Made by a program: the position numbers and the translations under genes. Below, one piece after another: positions 1-8,608 of a stretch of DNA of 64,000 nt. How positions within the stretch are numbered: position 1 is the first letter of the stretch; each line of letters opens with the position of its first letter. The stretch covers positions 62,001 through 126,000 of the forward strand of contig NZ_VTER01000004.1 of NCBI RefSeq assembly GCF_008180445.1, written 5' to 3'. The notes under the pieces were generated by a model that saw only the letters and a list, made by a program, of their open reading frames with translations, had not been told where the DNA came from and searched no databases. Source of the stretch: Bacillus_AB infantis_B. Its GTDB lineage: Bacteria; Bacillota; Bacilli; Bacillales; Cytobacillaceae.

Positions 1-61
1 AATTATTAAACTCTGTTTCAAAATGTGCATCAAAGCCGATTTGTTTTAAGTTTGTATTCAT
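1..61 (-). CDS. 5' end of a truncated gene, possibly an RsgA-like ribosome-assembly GTPase
   Basis: An open frame starts with ATG at 61 (minus) and runs off the left edge after about 20 codons (MNTNLKQIGF...). A strong GGAGG lies 7 bases upstream of the ATG, so this is a real start. The first residues resemble the N terminus of Bacillus ribosome small-subunit-dependent GTPase A (MNL-x-x-LG-F/W). That match is from memory over very few residues and is weak. The gene is preceded by a structured leader, described separately. Confidence 0.4.
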   Translation of the reverse strand, partial: MNTNLKQIGFDAHFETEFNN

Positions 62-66
62 TATTT

Positions 67-144
67 CCTCCATGCTGACCGTTTTATTTGTTTTTTGACA
101 TAATAAAAAACCATAGGCACACAGCCCATGGTTTTAGTCAGCAT
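67..144 (-). promoter_or_regulatory. Structured leader with terminator hairpin nested in an SD-proximal helix
   Basis: Read on the minus strand, ATGCTGAC (144-137) can pair with GTCAGCAT (79-72), which directly abuts the GGAGG at 71-67. Between the arms is a hairpin (AAAACCAT...ATGGTTTT, 135-107) followed by a run of T, which looks like an intrinsic terminator. This is the geometry of a premature-termination or ribosome-access switch for the truncated gene. I recognise no known riboswitch class in it. Confidence 0.45.
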
Positions 145-393
145 AAAAAAGGAATAGAACTATTCTCAGGTTTATACAGCTACTCTCCGGGCCGTGCTCA
201 TTGAAAATACAATCTCATTTCTTGCAAATAATAATTTTCCCATAGCACTTCACCCGCTTTCGCTTGTATTTGTTACCATTATATTCTTTTTATCATCAGC
301 TGTAAACACCTTTCTGAAAATTCCGCTAGGCACACACCTATCCTTGGAGGCATATCATACTCTGAGAATATTTGAGGATAGGAGCGGAAAGGT

Positions 394-1158
394 ATGTCTT
401 TTAACAGAGATCATCATGATGATTTTGCCAAGGCCAGTAAATACGATCTTCTTGCCAAGTATTATAAGTACAGTGATCCAGCTTTGCATGTTGCTTATTA
501 TTATCAGCATTTAAAATATATTAGAAGGGCTGTCCAAAGCATGCGAATGGAAGCCGCCCAGCAGTATGAAAGCATGCGGCAGCCAGCTACGGTCCGGGTT
601 GTGCATGCTTCCCCTGATGCACCCAACGTCGATATTTATGTAAATGGCAACAGGATATTGAAGGATTTCCCTTACAAAGATGTCAGCGGCTATTTATCCC
701 TTCCGGCCGGAAAATACCAGATAGATATCTATCCTGCCGGTGATATGGTGTCAACCGTTCTCAGCAAAAAAGTCACTGTGGAGGGCGGAAAATCCTACAC
801 GCTGGCAGCAGCAGGACCGGCTGCCAAATTGAAGCTGCTGGCATTCGAAGATCAGCCTTCTGTACCGGCCGGCGAGACAAAAGCCAGATTCATTCACCTT
901 TCACCGGACGCCCCGGCTGTCGATATTGCCGTCAAAAAAGGAGATGTCATTTTCCCGAACATCTCTTTCAGGCAGGCGACTCAATATTTAGGGCTGACTC
1001 CGATGACAGTCGACCTTGAAGTCAGGGTTGCCGGTTCCAGCAATACAGTCCTTTCCCTTCCAGGAGTCAAGCTGCAGCCGAATAAAGTGTATACCATCCT
1101 TGCAGTGGGTACAGCGGCCGGGGAACCGCCGCTCGAAGCCCTTATTATTGAGGGATGA
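394..1158 (+). CDS. DUF4397 domain-containing protein (two tandem domains)
   Basis: This 254-residue protein has two DUF4397 repeats, each opening with the typical (H)xSPDAPxVDI motif: VHASPDAPNVDI near residue 69 and IHLSPDAPAVDI near residue 167. The first 60 residues are charged and Tyr-rich with no signal peptide or membrane segment. That is unusual, because many DUF4397 proteins are exported. The family function is unknown; it is a beta-rich fold thought to act at the cell surface. The start is supported by a purine-rich GGAGCGGAAAGG just upstream. The gene stands alone, convergent with ypmS, and the two share a bidirectional terminator. The overlapping frame at 194-514 is rejected. Confidence 0.85.
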   Translation: MSFNRDHHDDFAKASKYDLLAKYYKYSDPALHVAYYYQHLKYIRRAVQSMRMEAAQQYESMRQPATVRVVHASPDAPNVDIYVNGNRILKDFPYKDVSGYLSLPAGKYQIDIYPAGDMVSTVLSKKVTVEGGKSYTLAAAGPAAKLKLLAFEDQPSVPAGETKARFIHLSPDAPAVDIAVKKGDVIFPNISFRQATQYLGLTPMTVDLEVRVAGSSNTVLSLPGVKLQPNKVYTILAVGTAAGEPPLEALIIEG

Positions 1159-1282
1159 CCAGGCCTGCGTGCTGCCATCATTTAACCCTGCCGGCCCCAT
1201 CCCACCAAGCACTCATCAATCGGATCCGGCCATTGCCTGCACAGTTATATTGCCTTGCAGCTATTAATCTCTTATTGGAACG

Positions 1283-1317
1283 AAAAAAACTGGCTGAAAA
1301 ATCAGCCAGTTTTTTTA
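1283..1317. terminator. Bidirectional intrinsic terminator between DUF4397 gene and ypmS
   Basis: A perfect 9-bp stem ACTGGCTGA/TCAGCCAGT with a 4-base loop is flanked by A7 and T7 runs, so it can stop transcription from both sides. Confidence 0.9.
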
Positions 1318-1899
1318 TTTAGTAGGAACATATAAGGTAACGCGGATATCATCCTTTTTTAAATCAAACTCATCCACCTTAACTTTAAGATCACTCTTCA
1401 GCTTCATATCCTGAAGGGAGACATATATCTGCTCTTTATCAGGCTGGATGACAACTCCTTCTGGGAGCTGATATCTGTCGCGGACAAATTTCAGCACATA
1501 AGATACCGGAAGATTCAGCTGGCCGACAGCTATCGATTTCTGGCTAAGGACAACATCGCCGTTGTCCAATGCTTCAGGCTCAAAAGTCAGTTTCATTTCC
1601 AGGTTTTGGCTGAATACCGGAAGATTTCCATAAAGCTCGACCTCATCGTCAAGAATCACTTCATAGTCAATGGGACCGTCCAGTCCTTCCTTGGCAATAT
1701 AGTGGGCAATGATTCTGTTAAGGTCGCTTTTATTGGTTTGAAGATGAAATGGCACATATCCGTCTTCATCCACTTCTGCTGTATTTATCGGTTCATCTTT
1801 CGCCGGTAGATTTATCATGATGAAAAAAAGGGCTATGAAGGCAATCACGATCCCCAATAAGAGGAAAAACAGGACCTTCCATTTGTTTTTTTTGTTCAA
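1315..1899 (-). CDS. ypmS: YpmS family protein (DUF2140), membrane-anchored
   Basis: This matches the YpmS/DUF2140 family, conserved single-pass proteins of Bacillaceae with unknown function. A basic N terminus (NKKNKWKV) is followed by one strong transmembrane helix (about residues 7-28). The rest is an extracytoplasmic beta-rich domain ending in a VTLYVP segment. I place the start at TTG 1899, giving 194 aa, because GAGGAG lies 7 bases upstream. A longer ATG frame from 1944 has no better ribosome site and would overlap ypmR by 44 bases. The ypmR stop (TGA) lies 1 base upstream of the TTG, so the two genes are probably translationally coupled. The order ypmQ-ypmR-ypmS is as in B. subtilis. 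Confidence 0.85.
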   Translation of the reverse strand: MNKKNKWKVLFFLLLGIVIAFIALFFIMINLPAKDEPINTAEVDEDGYVPFHLQTNKSDLNRIIAHYIAKEGLDGPIDYEVILDDEVELYGNLPVFSQNLEMKLTFEPEALDNGDVVLSQKSIAVGQLNLPVSYVLKFVRDRYQLPEGVVIQPDKEQIYVSLQDMKLKSDLKVKVDEFDLKKDDIRVTLYVPTK

Positions 1900-1900
1900 G

Positions 1901-2734
1901 TCAATTCTCCTCATTCCTAACTGTATATTTCTGCTGCTCGGCAATCACTTCGAGCGCCTCCCGGCCAATCTGCCTGTAGACTCTTTCAGCAATAAGCTCA
2001 TACCCTTTATCGTTCGGATGGAAATAATCGGTATACAGCAAATCCTCTGCCTTATTTTCAAATATATCCTTGATATCAATAAAATAAGTATAATCATAGC
2101 GGGAAAGAATCTCCCTGCTGGCTTCATTCCAGTTATCCATGATATCAGATATTTCCGTTATATCCGAAAACCATTTATAAAATGGATTATATAGTCCGAT
2201 CAGTGCAATCTGTGTTTCGGAATTCTCACTCCGAACTGTATCGATGATCTCTTTAAGATTTTTTTCATACTGGGCTTTCTGGCCCGTAAAATCGCTGACA
2301 TTCAAATTGGAGAAATTCTGCCTTACAACTTTCATGACATCATTTCCTCCGATTGTAATAATGACCAGGTCCGCTTCCGAAATGGCAGACCGGACTTCCG
2401 TTGATTTAAGCTTTTTCAGCAATTGGTCTGTCCGGTTTCCTTTCACTCCAAAATTAAGGAATTCAGTCTGCGAGACGCCTTTTTCCTGTTCGAGCTGTTC
2501 TTCGAGGTAAGGCAGATAGCCTCCTCTTCCAGTGCTGTCGCCGACACCCTCTGTCAGCGAATCCCCAATTGAAACCACATGAATATCACGGGGAATAAAG
2601 TCATTGGGCACCATTTTCTTTTCAACGATGCTAATATCCTTCATTCCCAGATTCTTAGGGGATGAGTTTCCTGCCCCGCTGCAGGAAGAAAGAAGGAAAG
2701 CGGCCAAAACAAGTAAGGTGAATGTCTTTTTCAT
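1901..2734 (-). CDS. ypmR: SGNH/GDSL-family hydrolase lipoprotein YpmR
   Basis: A 277-residue secreted lipoprotein: MKKTFTLLVLAAFLL precedes the lipobox LSSC, so the mature protein would be anchored at Cys18. Block I is GDSL (VVSIGDSLTEGVGDS, near residue 55), with the serine nucleophile in it. The oxyanion Gly block (NFGVKGNRTDQ) and the Asn block (ITIGGNDVM) follow. The C-terminal catalytic dyad is in TDYFHPNDKGYELIAE (DxxH). The fold predicts an esterase or lipase-like activity on an envelope substrate; the actual substrate is unknown. AGGTGATTAG precedes the ATG. The gene is immediately upstream of ypmS. Confidence 0.9.
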   Translation of the reverse strand: MKKTFTLLVLAAFLLSSCSGAGNSSPKNLGMKDISIVEKKMVPNDFIPRDIHVVSIGDSLTEGVGDSTGRGGYLPYLEEQLEQEKGVSQTEFLNFGVKGNRTDQLLKKLKSTEVRSAISEADLVIITIGGNDVMKVVRQNFSNLNVSDFTGQKAQYEKNLKEIIDTVRSENSETQIALIGLYNPFYKWFSDITEISDIMDNWNEASREILSRYDYTYFIDIKDIFENKAEDLLYTDYFHPNDKGYELIAERVYRQIGREALEVIAEQQKYTVRNEEN

Positions 2735-2820
2735 CTAATCACCTGCCTTTTCTAGTATAATTATTATAACACGTTTGCTTTCAATCGAAACCAATCAGGG
2801 CTGGAAGCTTCACCGGGACA

Positions 2821-2847
2821 GAAAAAGAGGCAGCAGGGCCGCCTCTT
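2821..2847 (-). terminator. Terminator of ypmQ
   Basis: On the minus strand AAGAGGC/GCCTCTT forms a hairpin followed by TTTTTC, directly after the ypmQ stop. Confidence 0.75.
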
Positions 2848-2850
2848 CGC

Positions 2851-3435
2851 TTATTGTATCGATTTAATATCCTTGATGATTTCCTCATAAGGTATGTCCT
2901 TCAGCCCTGTATAAGATTTAAGGACTTTGCCTTCCTGGTTTATCAGATAAAATTCGGTTCCATGAATCACCTGATCATCCGATTCCGGTTTCACGACAAG
3001 AGTCTTAAAGCTTTCCTTCGCAAAGTCCTCGATTTCCTGCTGTCCATAGCCCGTCAGAAAGCTCCAATTGTCATAGTCTGCTTCAAAATTGTCGCCATAT
3101 GACTTCAAGGTTTCCGGCGTATCAACGGCAGGATCGACACTGAAGGAAACAAACTGAAGATTTTCAATGCCCTCTTCCTTTGCCTTATCCTGAAGCTTCG
3201 ACATATTGAAGGTCATTGGAAGGCAGACATCCTCACAGCTTGTAAAAATAAAATCTGCAATCCATACCTTGCCCTTCAAGTCAGCAAGTCCTGTCTGTTC
3301 CCCAGCCTGGTTGGTGTATGTAAAGTCTTGAACCGTCCAATTATAAGGATTTTCGATACCCTTCTGGCCGCAGGCTGAAAGAATGATCAGCAGCATCAGA
3401 CCGAGGCTGAATTTCGACACCCGCTTTTTTTTCAT
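2851..3435 (-). CDS. ypmQ: SCO family protein (BsSco-like, YpmQ), copper delivery to cytochrome c oxidase
   Basis: A 194-residue lipoprotein: signal peptide with lipobox LSAC (about residue 22), then a thioredoxin-like fold. The Sco copper-binding CxxxC is present as SCEDVCLP, and the conserved distal His is in VIHGTEFYL. Sco proteins help assemble the CuA centre of cytochrome c oxidase on the outer face of the membrane. The length agrees with B. subtilis YpmQ/BsSco. The start is supported by AGGTGATCATAT-ATG. The gene is followed by its own terminator, so it is probably separate from ypmR. Confidence 0.92.
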   Translation of the reverse strand: MKKKRVSKFSLGLMLLIILSACGQKGIENPYNWTVQDFTYTNQAGEQTGLADLKGKVWIADFIFTSCEDVCLPMTFNMSKLQDKAKEEGIENLQFVSFSVDPAVDTPETLKSYGDNFEADYDNWSFLTGYGQQEIEDFAKESFKTLVVKPESDDQVIHGTEFYLINQEGKVLKSYTGLKDIPYEEIIKDIKSIQ

Positions 3436-3541
3436 ATATGATCACCTGCTCTTCATCAGATAGCCATAATTCTAGCAGACGAATTAGAAAGAAGAAAGAA
3501 AAAGATATGACAAATCAGTGAACTCATTTTGCAGCTCCTGC

Positions 3542-4690
3542 TCAATCGATAACGCCGGTCCTGACGATTGTGTTCTCCACATCGACTTCAAATTTTGCCT
3601 TTTTGTACAGATTCCGCCATTCATCTTTTGTCATACGCTTTTCACGCTGAAGATGGGCACTGTAAATATTTCCGAAGCCGACAGGATCGGACTCCATTTT
3701 TTGAAGCCTTTTCAGCATTGATTCCATCTCCTGCTTGATTTTAAAGGCTGTTTCCTTTTCCAGTGCCTTGATTACCTCGGGATTGCCCAGATCCATGTCG
3801 CTTGACACTTCAAGTATACGGGAATCCAGCTCTACATCAATGGCAAATATGATATCTTCCATGTCCTTCAGACGGATTTTCTTTGACGATCTGATATCAT
3901 CGATCGTAATGAACAGCGGTTCGTCTTTTTGTTCTTCCGTTTCGCTGCTTAAAGGAATAATATACTCCTTTAGTTTCTCCTTCGGAATCTCAAGCTCAAG
4001 GTTCCCTGACTCATAGTTGTCTTCTAATGTCTTCAGGTAGAATAATTTTTCTATATCAATCTCTCCTGCCATCCGATCATCTTTAAAGGCAGCCATCCCT
4101 GAAATGATCACTTTATCTTCTTCCAGCTTTAAGATGGGGAGGACAGGATCCTTTCCCGGATCAAAAAAGCTGTGATTAAATTCGTGGAGCGTTGGCGAGA
4201 TGATTAACTCGTCTTTTATGTTCTGTTTGATCAGATTATACAAATAGGTGCCAAGATTGGTCTTCTCTTTTTCCCCTGCCTTTTTCAGCAGGTCTTTTGC
4301 TGTCCCTTTGCTGACCGTCAAGTAAACCAGGTTTCCGATTGTAGCATCGCGATTCAATGTGTCCACGAGCTGGATGAGCCCTTTTTCAGCTGTTTCCTCA
4401 CTGTACACCGCCACCCTCAGCTGTCCTGATACAAGATTGTGAGAGGTTTTGATATTCTGCTTCTGGCGAATGCCCTTGCTTGTGTTGCCGGAGGCTGAAA
4501 CGATCTGCGTGACATTTTCCTCCTTGGATTCAAAGGTATGCAGCACTGCGGTCCCTTCAATGATATCTCCCTTATCGTCATAGCCAACTGCTGTGATGAG
4601 CCCAAGTCTTTCAAGCTGCTTTGTCTTCACGCATCCGGCTATTGGCAGGAAGAGGGCAAGTGCTATCAGGAGACTACGCACCATTTTCAT
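3542..4690 (-). CDS. Ger(x)C family spore germination lipoprotein (GerAC-like)
   Basis: A 382-residue C subunit of a GerA-type nutrient receptor. The N terminus is a signal peptide with lipobox IAGC (Cys20), and the motif LGLITAVGYDDKGD that opens the Ger(x)C family follows at once. The protein sits on the outer face of the spore inner membrane with the A and B subunits. The ATG at 4690 has GGAGG 7 bases upstream and overlaps the end of the B-subunit gene by 17 bases, which indicates coupling. It is the last gene of an A-B-C operon. I cannot tell which germinant it responds to. Confidence 0.9.
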   Translation of the reverse strand: MKMVRSLLIALALFLPIAGCVKTKQLERLGLITAVGYDDKGDIIEGTAVLHTFESKEENVTQIVSASGNTSKGIRQKQNIKTSHNLVSGQLRVAVYSEETAEKGLIQLVDTLNRDATIGNLVYLTVSKGTAKDLLKKAGEKEKTNLGTYLYNLIKQNIKDELIISPTLHEFNHSFFDPGKDPVLPILKLEEDKVIISGMAAFKDDRMAGEIDIEKLFYLKTLEDNYESGNLELEIPKEKLKEYIIPLSSETEEQKDEPLFITIDDIRSSKKIRLKDMEDIIFAIDVELDSRILEVSSDMDLGNPEVIKALEKETAFKIKQEMESMLKRLQKMESDPVGFGNIYSAHLQREKRMTKDEWRNLYKKAKFEVDVENTIVRTGVID

Positions 4691-5804
4691 TTTGCTTCCT
4701 CCTTCCTGTCAGCTTCTTTTTCAGCAGAACAAGCATCGAGAGCAATGCGGGATAGCAGATCCCTATATAAAATCCAGCCATGCCTATATAATCGGTTATG
4801 AGATTCATCTGGTATCTGGCCTTAACAAGGAAACTGCAGCTCCACACCAGGATTGCGATCAGGACTATAAAGGTTTTTTGTTTCATGCCGGGAAATACCC
4901 TTTTCATCCCTCTTGAAGCTGCCCAGAGATATAAACAGATATTCGGAAGTATGATCAGCATCCAAAAGGAAACCGCGATGAATTCGAAACGTTCAAGATT
5001 GGGGAGACGGACGATCTTGAACATGGAAAGCACCGGCCAAATTGTCTTTTCAAGCCCTTTTTCCCCGAAGAAGCCAATGGAAATGACTGTCACGAGGACG
5101 AACAGCAGTGTGGTATACAAGCCCCCAAGCTGGGTATACAAATGGGCCTTTTTTTTATTCTTAATAAAAGGATACAGAAAAAGGAGCATTTCAAATCCGA
5201 CTATGGAAAGGGACGTTTTGTAGACCCCTTTTAAAATATCTGCATAGCCTCTATTCAGGATGGGCAATAAGTGGGTATAATCAAAATCTCTGGCTGGTAT
5301 GATGATGATCAGCACAATCCAGAATGTGAGCAGGAATGACATGAAGGAAAAGCCGACAGCAATGCGGACACCGCCCATCACTGCATACACGGACAAGAGC
5401 AAAAGAATCATCGCCAGGAACCAGGTGGGCAGGTCAGGAAAAACCCATGCCTGGACTATTTCAACGTAATTCATGACGATAACATAGATGCCCGAAATAA
5501 GGTAAAACGTATAGAAGAGGTTAACAAACCTTCCTAAAAAGATGCCGAATACATCATAATGTATCCCGAACAGATCAGCGCTTTCATATTGCTTCAGCAT
5601 CATGACCGAAAGAAAGATGACTGCTGATACAAGCAGTCCGGCTATTATGATGGAAATCCACCCATCATGCCCCGCTGAAAGATAAACGATCCTCGGGAGG
5701 CCGGCGATTCCCACCCCCGTCTGGATAGAATGGATAAGGAAGAACATAAAAAACGCATCAAACAGGAGATTTTCTTTTGGATTTATATTAACCTGGGGCT
5801 TCAC
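4674..5804 (-). CDS. GerAB/ArcD-family spore germination permease
   Basis: The B subunit of the receptor is an integral membrane protein of the APC-superfamily spore-permease type with about ten transmembrane helices. It begins with the typical NPKENLLFDAFFMFFLIHSIQTGVG segment. The B subunit is thought to bind the nutrient germinant inside the membrane. I choose GTG 5804 (376 aa), because GGAGG lies 7 bases upstream; the GTG at 5810 would abut the ribosome site. It lies 12 bases after the A-subunit stop and overlaps the C-subunit gene. Confidence 0.9.
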   Translation of the reverse strand: MKPQVNINPKENLLFDAFFMFFLIHSIQTGVGIAGLPRIVYLSAGHDGWISIIIAGLLVSAVIFLSVMMLKQYESADLFGIHYDVFGIFLGRFVNLFYTFYLISGIYVIVMNYVEIVQAWVFPDLPTWFLAMILLLLSVYAVMGGVRIAVGFSFMSFLLTFWIVLIIIIPARDFDYTHLLPILNRGYADILKGVYKTSLSIVGFEMLLFLYPFIKNKKKAHLYTQLGGLYTTLLFVLVTVISIGFFGEKGLEKTIWPVLSMFKIVRLPNLERFEFIAVSFWMLIILPNICLYLWAASRGMKRVFPGMKQKTFIVLIAILVWSCSFLVKARYQMNLITDYIGMAGFYIGICYPALLSMLVLLKKKLTGRRKQNENGA

Positions 5805-5816
5805 CTTCACACCTCC

Positions 5817-7340
5817 CTACTCATCCACATCTTTTGTTTTCGATGCTTTGCGCGGCGGATATCTTGATTGATCTGCAGTCATATTCATCTCTGGCCTTTT
5901 TGACAAATACTGAAGCGGAAAGCGAACCATGCTGTAGCGGATATCTTTCCACCTCAGCGGATAAATCGGCGCCAAATACGGCCTGCCGATAGCCGATAAT
6001 TTCAAAAGATGAATCAGCAGGAAGCAGAAAGAAATCATAATCCCGATTCCTCCCCATAGCCCGGCCATGATGATAATGGGGAAGCGGATGATCCTGATGG
6101 CTGTTCCCATCGAATAACTCGGGACTGTAAAGGATCCAAGGGCGCTTAGGGCAATGATGATGATCAGGATATTGCTTGTAAAACCCGCTTCAACCGCAGC
6201 CTGCCCGATCACAATACCTCCGACGATACCCATCGTCTGGCCGACCTTCGTCGGCAGCCTTGCACCGGCTTCCCTTAAGAGCTCAATGATAAACTCAAGA
6301 AGCAGGGCCTCAAATACAGGAGGAAATGGTACATTTGACCTTGACTGTCCCAAAGAAACAAGCAATGGCGAAGGAATGACCTCATAATGGTAGGTCAATA
6401 CCGCCACATAGGCCGGCGTCAAAAGGACAGAAAGAAAGATGGACAAAAAGCGCAGCAGGCGCAGGAACGTCCCCATATTCCAGCGCATATAAAGATCCTC
6501 GGTCGTTTCAAAAAAGCTGAAAAAAGTGGTCGGCCCATACAAGGCGCTCGGGCTCCGGTCAAGAAGGACTCCCACCTGTCCCTTGATGAGTGAAATGCAG
6601 AACCTGTCAGGCAGTTCCGTTGTCAGAATCTGGGGAAAGACCGACCAGCTGTTATCCTCAATATACTGGGCAAGAACAGTAGTATCGGGAACATAGTCAG
6701 ACTCCAAGTCACTGATGCGCTGGCGGAATGTCCGTACATTGTCTTCGTCTGCTATATCCTTGATATAGAAGAGCTTCGCTTTTAGCTTGCTTCTCCCGCC
6801 CACATCCAAATCCTCAATGCATAGATTTGCCCCATTCAGATTTCGCCTGATGATATTGACATTCGATTCAAGCGATTCCGTAAACGAGATCTTCGGGCCA
6901 TAGACAAGAGATTCTGTTTCGGCCTTCTCAATTGATCTTTCTGCCGTCTTGCCGGTACCAGCAAGGCTTCCAAATGGCTGTCCTTCTATATAGATGTAGG
7001 TATTGCCGTTTAATAAAGCCGCTGAGATTTCTTTGAGCCGGTTCGCGGAACTCAGCTCTCCTATCGGGAGAAGGTTGGATATATCCTCGGGCACTAAAGG
7101 GCCTTTTGCATTTTGTAGCGGCAAAAGGATTCTTTCGTCCAAAATCAATGCATCTGTCAGCGTTTTTATAAATATGACCGCTATTTTCTGCTCTTCCTTC
7201 CGCAGCAGGCGGACATGCAAATCAGGGCTTTCATTCAGTTCCCGGCTGAGTTCTTTTTGCAGCTCATCGATCGTCAATGAATGAGAGCGGGTCTGTTTCT
7301 GATCTTTTATTGTGTTTTTTCCTCGTCTGCTTCTGAACAT
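5817..7340 (-). CDS. GerAA-type spore germination receptor A subunit
   Basis: This is a GerA-family A subunit of about 507 aa. A basic hydrophilic N terminus (RSRRGKNTIKDQKQ) leads into a long N-terminal domain with the SVFPQILTTELPDRF and LKGQVGVLLDRSPSALYGP segments. The C-terminal half carries several transmembrane helices, including the conserved PFPPVFEALLLEFIIELLREAGARLP motif. The A subunit assembles with B and C at the spore inner membrane. The start ATG 7340 has AAAGG 8 bases upstream; an in-frame GTG at 7349 is less well placed. It is the first gene of the operon. Receptor operons are normally made in the forespore under SigG, but I see no convincing SigG promoter here. Confidence 0.93.
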   Translation of the reverse strand: MFRSRRGKNTIKDQKQTRSHSLTIDELQKELSRELNESPDLHVRLLRKEEQKIAVIFIKTLTDALILDERILLPLQNAKGPLVPEDISNLLPIGELSSANRLKEISAALLNGNTYIYIEGQPFGSLAGTGKTAERSIEKAETESLVYGPKISFTESLESNVNIIRRNLNGANLCIEDLDVGGRSKLKAKLFYIKDIADEDNVRTFRQRISDLESDYVPDTTVLAQYIEDNSWSVFPQILTTELPDRFCISLIKGQVGVLLDRSPSALYGPTTFFSFFETTEDLYMRWNMGTFLRLLRFLSIFLSVLLTPAYVAVLTYHYEVIPSPLLVSLGQSRSNVPFPPVFEALLLEFIIELLREAGARLPTKVGQTMGIVGGIVIGQAAVEAGFTSNILIIIIALSALGSFTVPSYSMGTAIRIIRFPIIIMAGLWGGIGIMISFCFLLIHLLKLSAIGRPYLAPIYPLRWKDIRYSMVRFPLQYLSKRPEMNMTADQSRYPPRKASKTKDVDE

Positions 7341-7444
7341 AATGAACACCTTTTTTTATTTTTTTATAGCATTTCCCAATAAAGGTAAAATATCAGCCTG
7401 ACATTGAAAGCTGTTCCAGCCAAACGGGAAAGGGCCTGAAATAA

Positions 7445-7476
7445 CAAAAGCCAGCCCTAAAAAATAGAAGCTGGCT
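7445..7476 (-). terminator. Terminator of the nucleoside hydrolase gene
   Basis: AGCCAGC/GCTGGCT stem with a 14-base loop and a short T-run on the minus strand. Confidence 0.6.
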
Positions 7477-7494
7477 GCAGAAACGGCTATAATT

Positions 7495-8481
7495 CTAAGA
7501 TCGCGGCTGATCGCTGTAGTGATTTTTCATCGTCGTGTAGAAGCTGGTGATGAATCTTGCATAATCAAAGGAAATGGCAACCTTGTGCACAGGATATTCT
7601 GCTTTTTCTATATATTTGCGGAAATCTCCAATGCTCTGCCCCTGGCCTTCCCCTTGATCAACCTGGATGATGACAGGCAAATCCTTATACTCTATCACAG
7701 CACCGTCAGTCAGTGCCCAAAGTGTAAAAACATCATGAAGAGGGCTTCCGCTTATATCTGGGTCTCTTTTTTTATAAAATTCATAATAATAGTCAACCAT
7801 CGGCTTTACAAGCAATCCCGGCTTGCTGTTTATCTCTTTATAATATTCATTCAGGCGGTCTATAAGAACGGGGGTCACAATAGCTGACATGGTCACATCA
7901 AGCGGAAATATGTGGATCTGCTTAGGGGCCTGCCTGATAACAATATTGGCAGCATAAGGGTCACCGAAGAAATTGGCTTCTGCCACCGGACTGACATTAC
8001 CGGGAACATTAAAGGCGCCGCCCATAATATAGAAGTCCTTAACCCTGGACATGTAAGATGGATATAAAATAAATGCGGTAGCCAGGGAAGAAAGCCTTCC
8101 CACATTCACTATGATAAGGTCGTCCTCGTACTTGGCTATTATTTCTTTTATGCCATCAAAGTTCTCAAAAAATTCCCCTTTCACTTCATATTCAGGCAGC
8201 GAAATCGGGCCGAGGCCTTCCAGTCCATGGACATCAGGATAATAGACAGGGTTCTCTCCTGTCAGCGGCAGCTCGGCACCGCTGAACACAGGAATATCAG
8301 CAATGCCGGTGACCTCACGCAGATATGCCGCATTTCTCAGCGCATCAAGCCTGGAGATATTGCCATAGTCGGCAACAATTCCAACGATATTGACTTCCTC
8401 AGAAAACAGTGCATAAATGGCTGCCACAAAATCATCTATTCCAAAGTCGCTGAAAAACAGGACATTTTTATTTTTGGCCAT
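7495..8481 (-). CDS. Inosine/uridine-preferring nucleoside hydrolase family protein
   Basis: A 328-residue nucleoside N-ribohydrolase. The signature calcium/ribose-binding cluster near the N terminus is DFGIDDFVA, a slight variant of DxDxxxDDxxA: the first Asp of the usual DTD is Ser-Asp here. The AEANFFGDPYAANIV segment matches the conserved E-x-N-x-x-x-D-P ribose-binding motif. The C-terminal HDVFTLWAL supplies the second conserved metal-binding Asp. These enzymes split nucleosides to base and ribose in the cytoplasm for salvage. GGGGGAGATGCA precedes the ATG. It is a single-gene unit, and I cannot predict base specificity. Confidence 0.88.
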   Translation of the reverse strand: MAKNKNVLFFSDFGIDDFVAAIYALFSEEVNIVGIVADYGNISRLDALRNAAYLREVTGIADIPVFSGAELPLTGENPVYYPDVHGLEGLGPISLPEYEVKGEFFENFDGIKEIIAKYEDDLIIVNVGRLSSLATAFILYPSYMSRVKDFYIMGGAFNVPGNVSPVAEANFFGDPYAANIVIRQAPKQIHIFPLDVTMSAIVTPVLIDRLNEYYKEINSKPGLLVKPMVDYYYEFYKKRDPDISGSPLHDVFTLWALTDGAVIEYKDLPVIIQVDQGEGQGQSIGDFRKYIEKAEYPVHKVAISFDYARFITSFYTTMKNHYSDQPRS

Positions 8482-8579
8482 TGCATCTCCCCCCTATCTA
8501 AGATATTGCAGCCGCCTGTCTATGATGGCATTTTTTTGAAGGGTTTATTAAAAGAGTAAGCAAAGGTCTGTCCAAAATA

Positions 8580-8606
8580 GAAAAAAGCTGGAGATATCCA
8601 GCTTTT
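8580..8606 (-). terminator. Terminator of the first degV-family gene
   Basis: GCTGGA/TCCAGC hairpin with a GATA loop followed by TTTTTT on the minus strand. Confidence 0.85.
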
Positions 8607-8608
8607 CT

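Noticed and set aside
194..514. 106-residue plus-strand frame with hydrophobic segments
   Set aside because: It overlaps the well-supported DUF4397 gene in another frame and has no ribosome site.
7350..7420. SigG promoter before the gerA-type operon (TGATAT ... GCTATAA)
   Set aside because: The spacing is too long and both elements are poor matches, although SigG control is expected for such operons.
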